64,000 nt of DNA, taken from contig NZ_MRBL01000024.1 of the NCBI RefSeq assembly GCF_001969855.1, positions 1-64,000 of the forward strand. The letters run 5' to 3'. The stretch comes from Bacillus haynesii. GTDB taxonomy: Bacteria > Bacillota > Bacilli > Bacillales > Bacillaceae. Shown piece by piece: positions 60,001 through 64,000 of this stretch. Made by a program: the position numbers and the translations under genes. Every line of letters starts with the position of its first letter. Position 1 is the stretch's first letter. The notes beneath the pieces are model-generated. The model saw only the letters and a list, made by a program, of their open reading frames with translations, ran no database searches and was not told the origin of the DNA.

Positions 60001-60235
60001 TCAATAGCCCCTTCCCCATGTTTTTGTCAAACCGGGATTCATCGGAAACTTCTTTCACCAGCTCATGGCTGGACACAAATACCCCAATCGCATCCGCAAA
60101 CTTAAATTGAAAAATAGGCCCCATCTCATCCGCGATTTTCCAAAGAGACTGGGAGACCCTGTTTTTGTCAAGTAAAGGCAGGTTGCCGAGCGGCCCGTAA
60201 GTTTTAGGGATTGGAATTCCACTTAATTTGTTCAC
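57011..60235 (-). CDS. Self-sufficient fatty-acid hydroxylase, CYP102A7-like (P450 BM3 type)
   Basis: 1074 aa from GTG at 60235 (AAAGG 9 bp upstream), exactly the length of B. licheniformis CYP102A7. An in-frame reading from 60310 would overlap the bscR end and is not needed. P450 domain (1 to about 460): AGHETT I-helix, NESIRLWP ExxR, haem loop [10 protein letters not shown]. Then flavodoxin/FMN domain [16 protein letters not shown] and FAD/NADPH reductase ([24 protein letters not shown]). It uses NADPH directly to hydroxylate fatty acids at sub-terminal positions. bscR lies 34 bp upstream in the same operon. Confidence 0.95.
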   Translation of the reverse strand: MNKLSGIPIPKTYGPLGNLPLLDKNRVSQSLWKIADEMGPIFQFKFADAIGVFVSSHELVKEVSDESRFDKNMGKGLLKVREFSGDGLFTSWTEEPNWRKAHNILLPSFSQKAMKGYHHMMQDIAVQLIQKWSRHNQDESIDVPDDMTRLTLDTIGLCGFNYRFNSFYREGQHPFIESMVRGLSEAMRQTKRFPLQDKLMVQTKRQFNSDVESMFSLVDRIIADRKQAGGESGNDLLSLMLHAKDPETGEKLDDENIRYQIITFLIAGHETTSGLLSFAIYLLLKHPDKLQKAYEEADRVLTDPVPSYKQVQQLKYIRMILNESIRLWPTAPAFSLYAKEETVIGGKYLIPKGQSVTVLIPKLHRDQSVWGEDAEAFRPERFEEMDGIPAHAYKPFGNGQRACIGMQFALHEATLVLGMILQYFDLEDHANYQLKIKESLTLKPDGFTIRVRPRKKEAMMVMPGAQPEENVRQEERPSAPAAENTHGTPLLVLYGSNLGTAEEIAKELAEEAREQGYHSRTAQLDQYAGAIPAEGAVIIVTASYNGNPPDCAKEFVNWLEHAQTGDLRGVKYAVFGCGNRSWASTYQRIPRLIDSALEKRGAQRLHKLGEGDAGDDFEGQFESWKNDLWPLLRTEFSLTDPEPNQTETDRQALSVEFVSGPAASPLAKAYQVFTAKISANRELQCEKSGRSTRHIEISLPEDAAYQEGDHLGVLPQNSGGLIDRAFQRFGLNGNEQILISGRNQASHLPLERPVHVKDLFQHCVELQEPATRAQIRELAAHTVCPPHQHELEDLLKDDIYKDQVLKKRLTMLDLLEQYPACELPFARFLALLSPLKPRYYSISSSPQINPRQTSITVSVVSGPALSGRGQYKGVASNYLAGLEPGDAISCFIREPQSGFRLPEDPETPVIMVGPGTGIAPYRGFLQARRIQRDAGIKLGEAHLYFGCRRPNEDFLYRDELEQAEKDGIVHLHTAFSRLEGRTKTYVQDLIREDADLLIHLLNEGGRLYVCGDGSRMAPAVEQALCEAYRIVQGARQEESESWLSALLEEGRYVKDVWGGGVSQHNVNADHIART

Positions 60236-60269
60236 GAAAATCATCCTTTCTGTTTTGGAAAAAAGCTTT

Positions 60270-60845
60270 TCATCCATGACCTTTGACAGCATGCCAGGAA
60301 CATTCTTCAATCTCTTCGATCAGTCCGGTAGGATCTTCGATTTCCCCGGCTCTTACTAATTTTTGAATATGAACGAACGCCCCGAATACGACAGCCGACA
60401 AGATGTGGGAAGGCAAGGGGCGAATCACGCCGGCCGCTTTCCCTTTTTCAAAAAATAAATAGACGAAATCCAGCAGTTCGTTCAAGACCTCACGGCTTTT
60501 CTCTGTCAGGTAATGAGAGGTTTTGTCAATTTCCAAAAAATACAGTGCATGGACATTTTCCTGAGAAAACTCGAAAAGACAGCGGAAAATGTGCTGAAAT
60601 TGTTTTTTTATCCCTGCTGAATCTTCAGGATAGCCCTCCTCTATCTTTTCTTTAAATCTTTTCACACTGTCTTGGAACAAGACGTTTACAAGGGCTTCCT
60701 TGCTGTCAAAGTAGCGGTAGATGGTGCCTGCACCGACGTTTGCCTTCTCGGCAATCATCGGAATGGTTGCGGCGTCAAAGCCTCGGTCTGCGAAAAGGAC
60801 GAGCGAAGCCTCGATGATCTTCTGATATTTGCTTTCCGATTCCAT
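60270..60845 (-). CDS. bscR: TetR-family repressor of the CYP102A operon (BscR/YrhI type)
   Basis: 191 aa. TetR helix-turn-helix ([27 protein letters not shown]; recognition part [10 protein letters not shown], about residues 28-55) and helical ligand domain. By place and sequence it corresponds to B. subtilis BscR (YrhI), which represses the P450 gene cypB/yrhJ and releases it on binding fatty acids. A perfect 22-bp palindrome lies 21 bp before its ATG. Confidence 0.92.
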   Translation of the reverse strand: MESESKYQKIIEASLVLFADRGFDAATIPMIAEKANVGAGTIYRYFDSKEALVNVLFQDSVKRFKEKIEEGYPEDSAGIKKQFQHIFRCLFEFSQENVHALYFLEIDKTSHYLTEKSREVLNELLDFVYLFFEKGKAAGVIRPLPSHILSAVVFGAFVHIQKLVRAGEIEDPTGLIEEIEECSWHAVKGHG

Positions 60846-60865
60846 TGATTTTGCCCTCCAAGCCA

Positions 60866-60887
60866 GCGGAATGAACGTTCATTCCGC
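60866..60887 (-). promoter_or_regulatory. BscR operator
   Basis: Perfect 22-bp palindrome; half-site GCGGAATGAAC then GTTCATTCCGC. FadR/BscR-type core TGAAC-GTTCA with AATG flanks. Located between promoter and bscR start; 60888-61066 is otherwise AT-rich without a gene. Confidence 0.85.
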
Positions 60888-61072
60888 TTTTTCCAATACA
60901 TTCACTTTTTGACAGAACACTCGAATATTCCTTTTTTGATATAAAAATTTTTAAGAAAAGATGAAAAAAGGGATAATAGGCCCAACTGTTGGCATGAGCT
61001 GAAATTCATAAATCGAATGAAGAAAGGGCGGCTGTTCAATAGTATTCTCATATATTAATTTCGATAAAAAAG

Positions 61073-61099
61073 AGGAACTGATATGTCATCAGTTCCTTC
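61073..61099 (-). terminator. Terminator of the S8 protease gene
   Basis: AGGAACTGAT (61073-61082) / ATCAGTTCCT (61088-61097), T run on the minus strand. Confidence 0.8.
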
Positions 61100-61109
61100 T
61101 GCTATCAGA

Positions 61110-64000
61110 TTATTTTGCTTTTTTGACTTTTATTTTGCTCGCTTTGCTCGTATTGCCGGCTTTATCTTTTGCAATGACCGCTAAAACGGTGTTTGCCTTT
61201 TGTTTTTTTATTTTCACAGAAAACGCGCCTTTTTTATCGGCCTTGCCGGTTCCGATCGTTTTCTTTCCTGCTTTGACGGTGATGGCGGCGTTCGGCTCTG
61301 CTTTCCCCTTAACGGCCGTGCTCTTGTTTGTCACCGTATTCACTTTCGGCGCGGACGGCGGGGTTTTGTCAAGCACAGTGACGGCTTTCGCTTTGCTGAT
61401 ATTCCCGGCTTTATCCTTTGCGGTTACACTGATGACCGTTCCGGCTTTTTGTCTGCTGATTTTCAGCTTGTATTCACCTTTTCCGTTCGCTTTGCCGGAT
61501 GCGATCGTCTTTCCTTTTACTTTTGCGCTGACTTGCGCGTTTGCTTCTGTTTTTCCCTGAATCACCGTACTTTTATCGGAAACCTGATAAACGTTCGGGG
61601 CGCCTGGCGGGATGACGTCAGCCACCGTCATTTTAACATCGCCGCTTTCTCTGTATTCATCAACAGATGCGGAGACATACAAAACGGCATATTCTTTTTG
61701 CTTGTTGATTTTCACTTTAAATGCGCCGGATGCATCCGCTTTGCCTTGCGCAATCACTTTTTTGGACGCGTTTTTCACTTTGATCGTGTAGCCGGCTGCC
61801 GTTTTCCCCGTTACGGCAGTATCTTTGTTCGTGATGCGTTTGACGGACGGGTTTTTCGGCGCTTTTTCCACGATGGTTCTGAGCGAGGCTTCCGCCTGAT
61901 GGCCCGATGCCGCAACACGAAGAACTTGCCCCGCCTTCTGAGCCGGGATTTTCACTGAAAACGCGCCGGATTTTCCGGCTGTTCCCGTGCCCAATACCTG
62001 CTTCCCTCGCAAGATTTTGACCGCCACACCGCTTTTGGCTGTGCCTGTCACTGCCGTATGGCGGTTCAAAACGGGATGAACCTTCATGTTCAGCTCAAAA
62101 ACGCTGGCTGCATGATAAACATTCAGCCTTCCCCACCCGGAAACGAAGTCATATCCAGGAATTTGAGCAGCCGGTTCTACATCCAGGTCATAATCCGGGT
62201 TTGGATTATCCTGTTCTTCAAATGCCACATCTGCTGTCGTCTCGGTCAATAGCTGTGCGACTTGCTTTGGTTTCAAGGACGGATTCTGTGACAAAAGAAG
62301 TCCTGCTGCAGCTGCAACGTGCGGCGCCGCCATCGATGTTCCGCTCATATAAGTGACATTCCCGTCCGGAACGAGGCTTGGAATATCGGTTCCCGGCGCC
62401 ACCATATCGAGACCTTTTCCATAATTGGAGTAGTCCGAGACGAGATCGAGGTTATTGGTCGCCCCGACTGAAAGCGTATATTTCGAAGATGCCGGGTACG
62501 AAATCTCCGACACTCCGTCATTGCCGGTGGCGGCAACGATCGTCACATTTTTGGAGGCCGCGTATTTAAGCGCATATTCCATCACCCGGCTGTATGGCCC
62601 GCCAAGGCTCAAATTGATGACTTTTGCACCGTGGTCGGCAGCATAGATGATGCCGTTTGCAATCTGTTCCGTATCTCCACTGCCTGAAGAATCCAGCGCT
62701 TTGACAGGCAGGATTTTGGCATAGGCATTGATTCCCGCCATTGAAAAATGGTTGTCTTGGGCGGCTGCGATGATGCCCGACACGTGTGTGCCGTGGCCAT
62801 TGTCATCCATCGCATCCGCCGTGCGGCCGATATAGTTATAGCCTTCGTCTTTTTTGACGCTGCCGCTTAAATCGGCAAGCGTATGATCAACGCCTGTATC
62901 AACGACGGCGATTACTGTATCTTTCAGCTTTTTGCCTTTCATCAGCTTTTGAAGCTGTTCAAATTGTATGTCTGCATTCGCAGCACGGTTTTTGCCGTTA
63001 TTTTTGAGCGACCATTGATATGGATATTGGGTGTCCGCTGACAGTGCTTCGTATTGCTGAACCTGTTCGACGAATTCCACTTCAGGCATCTTGGCGATCT
63101 TGGCGGCTGCCGCCTGATATTGCTTTGCCGCCGCTTTGAATCCGGAAGAACGGCTTTCCTTCATTTCCACAACGTACATATCTTTAAATGCCGGTTTACT
63201 TTTATCGAAGAGCTCTAATGCCCGAACGCCGGAAGATTGGGCTTTAGATTTGAAAGAACCCGGTTTTTTGCCGTCTTTCAATTTTACAATATAGCGTGTT
63301 TCGGGCGCGCTTGATGAAGCTGTCGCCATCCCTGCTTTTTCGAGCACAGCCGATACTTTGCTGCCCGTTAATTGTTCGATGCCGATGTCTTTTGCGACTT
63401 GATCCAGCTGTTTTTTCAACGACTCGGGAACGGACGCGCGGGCTGTTTCGTACAGGCGGCTGATCGCTTTTTGATCATCATTCGTAATGGTGTGTGCGCT
63501 CTCTTGTCCGTTTTTTGCGACATCGGCAAACAGCGGCTTCAGCTGTACCAAATCTTTGTAGACACTGTCTCTCATCGATTTGTTAAAGAGCATTTTTGCG
63601 CTGATGAATGGAGCTGCTTTATAGTAAAAGGAAGACAGCTCTTTTCCTTTTTCAGTTTTTGAAAGAACTTCATCCCTGATCGTTCTTAACTGTTTTAATA
63701 TGCCCTTGCCGGTTTCCCTTTCGGAGACGCTTAATTCTGCCGGACACTCTTCTTCTGCTTCCTGGTTTGACGGAGGCAGGGTGACGCCTTCATAGCTGAT
63801 GGTGTAAGAAATATCTGTAATGGAAGTGGTTTCGTTGTCCTCATCATGGTGATTTTCTACTTTTATGTAGTAAGGACCTTTCCAGGCAATCGGAAAATCG
63901 ATTAGAGCGGGATTATTTTCATAGGAGTAGCCGTTGTATCGGTCAAACGTTTGTTGATCAGTTGCATTTTCCAGGCTGGAGTAGACGGAGATGTTCAGCT
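61110..64000 (-). CDS. Secreted subtilisin-like (S8) protease with Big-type repeats, N-terminus outside window
   Basis: 962 residues visible; the frame stays open to the window edge, so the start and signal peptide are missing. Order: a pre-peptidase-like beta domain (FDRYNGYSYENNPALIDFP, GPYYIKVENHHDE), a linker with helices, an I9-type propeptide (RYIVKLKDGKKPGSFK), then the S8 catalytic domain with VVDTGVDHTL (Asp), NGHGTHVSGIIAA (His) and GTSMAAPHVAAAAG (Ser). The C-terminal 330 residues hold about four Big_6-like Ig repeats of 75-85 aa, each with a KST/KDT-AVxGK and an AFxVKI motif, Lys-rich and ending KIKVKKAK. It is probably wall-associated. An ATG at 63593 is internal, not the start. 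Confidence 0.9.
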   Translation of the reverse strand, partial: LNISVYSSLENATDQQTFDRYNGYSYENNPALIDFPIAWKGPYYIKVENHHDEDNETTSITDISYTISYEGVTLPPSNQEAEEECPAELSVSERETGKGILKQLRTIRDEVLSKTEKGKELSSFYYKAAPFISAKMLFNKSMRDSVYKDLVQLKPLFADVAKNGQESAHTITNDDQKAISRLYETARASVPESLKKQLDQVAKDIGIEQLTGSKVSAVLEKAGMATASSSAPETRYIVKLKDGKKPGSFKSKAQSSGVRALELFDKSKPAFKDMYVVEMKESRSSGFKAAAKQYQAAAAKIAKMPEVEFVEQVQQYEALSADTQYPYQWSLKNNGKNRAANADIQFEQLQKLMKGKKLKDTVIAVVDTGVDHTLADLSGSVKKDEGYNYIGRTADAMDDNGHGTHVSGIIAAAQDNHFSMAGINAYAKILPVKALDSSGSGDTEQIANGIIYAADHGAKVINLSLGGPYSRVMEYALKYAASKNVTIVAATGNDGVSEISYPASSKYTLSVGATNNLDLVSDYSNYGKGLDMVAPGTDIPSLVPDGNVTYMSGTSMAAPHVAAAAGLLLSQNPSLKPKQVAQLLTETTADVAFEEQDNPNPDYDLDVEPAAQIPGYDFVSGWGRLNVYHAASVFELNMKVHPVLNRHTAVTGTAKSGVAVKILRGKQVLGTGTAGKSGAFSVKIPAQKAGQVLRVAASGHQAEASLRTIVEKAPKNPSVKRITNKDTAVTGKTAAGYTIKVKNASKKVIAQGKADASGAFKVKINKQKEYAVLYVSASVDEYRESGDVKMTVADVIPPGAPNVYQVSDKSTVIQGKTEANAQVSAKVKGKTIASGKANGKGEYKLKISRQKAGTVISVTAKDKAGNISKAKAVTVLDKTPPSAPKVNTVTNKSTAVKGKAEPNAAITVKAGKKTIGTGKADKKGAFSVKIKKQKANTVLAVIAKDKAGNTSKASKIKVKKAK

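Noticed and set aside
61200-61958. 252-codon + strand frame antisense to the S8 protease
   Set aside because: It runs opposite strongly coding repeats, has no ribosome site, and reflects the low-stop complement of Lys/Ala-rich codons.
61110-61990. Repeated blocks as a DNA-level tandem repeat
   Set aside because: The periodicity is in the protein (Ig-like repeats); the DNA has diverged and shows no CRISPR-like or satellite structure.

Overview
The window looks like chromosomal DNA of the Bacillus licheniformis group (B. licheniformis or B. paralicheniformis). Many proteins read as close homologues of B. subtilis proteins (Des/DesK/DesR, HxlA/HxlB/HxlR, YrdN, SacC, LevD-G, LevR, XynB, XynP, AdaA/AdaB, YtbE/YtbD/YtcD). 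The window also carries genes known from B. licheniformis itself: an erm(D) macrolide methylase with the MTHSMRLRFPTLNQ leader, a chromosomal cat, and a CYP102A7-like fused P450/reductase. No rRNA, tRNA or CRISPR array was seen.

Layout. 1-2.1 kb: probable ISL3-family element with a tetR gene, a small Cys-rich ORF and a frameshifted transposase. 2.1-7.1 kb: methyltransferase, AlkD-like protein, a second hemB with yidD behind a Zur box, erm(D) with its attenuator, and yrdN. 7.4-12.6 kb: formaldehyde-fixing hxlAB with hxlR, then the cold-sensing des-desK-desR set. 12.6-19.1 kb: iron-regulated block with two Fur boxes: a YcgT-type ferredoxin/flavodoxin reductase, a small unannotated ORF and a NikABCDE-like ABC importer. 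19.4-26 kb: MerR/MATE efflux pair, AraC regulator plus SDR, and a secreted PAP2 phosphatase with an autotransporter-type strand repeat. 26-31 kb: PadR/DUF2812, a lipoprotein esterase, a P450 and a TauE exporter, the last two sharing a duplicated upstream element. 31.5-44.3 kb: xynPB, a small secreted protein, an SDR, and the fructan locus levR-levDEFG-sacC (SigL promoter). 44.7-51.2 kb: yrhK (frameshifted), cat with translation attenuator, adaAB, ytbE-ytbD/ytcD, a peptidase E-like protein and a frameshifted small membrane protein. 51.2-64 kb: HemD-like protein, cupin, an orphan Fur-boxed iron-binding lipoprotein, LysR/MFS pair, bscR-CYP102A, and a large S8 protease whose N-terminus lies beyond the window.

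The most useful new reading is in the control DNA: a near-perfect Zur box before hemB2-yidD; Fur boxes before a nickel-type importer and a 42-codon ORF; a perfect 7-1-7 palindrome in a 19-bp promoter spacer (MerR logic) before the MATE gene; a 44-bp element repeated upstream of the P450 and TauE genes; an 11-bp GTACGCACTTT motif found upstream of hxlA, upstream of one SDR and between ytcD and ytbD; and an SD-sequestering hairpin with a leader ORF before cat. Two small genes (yrhK and one at 51 kb) are broken by single-base changes in homopolymer A runs, which could be assembly error, slippage or real loss.
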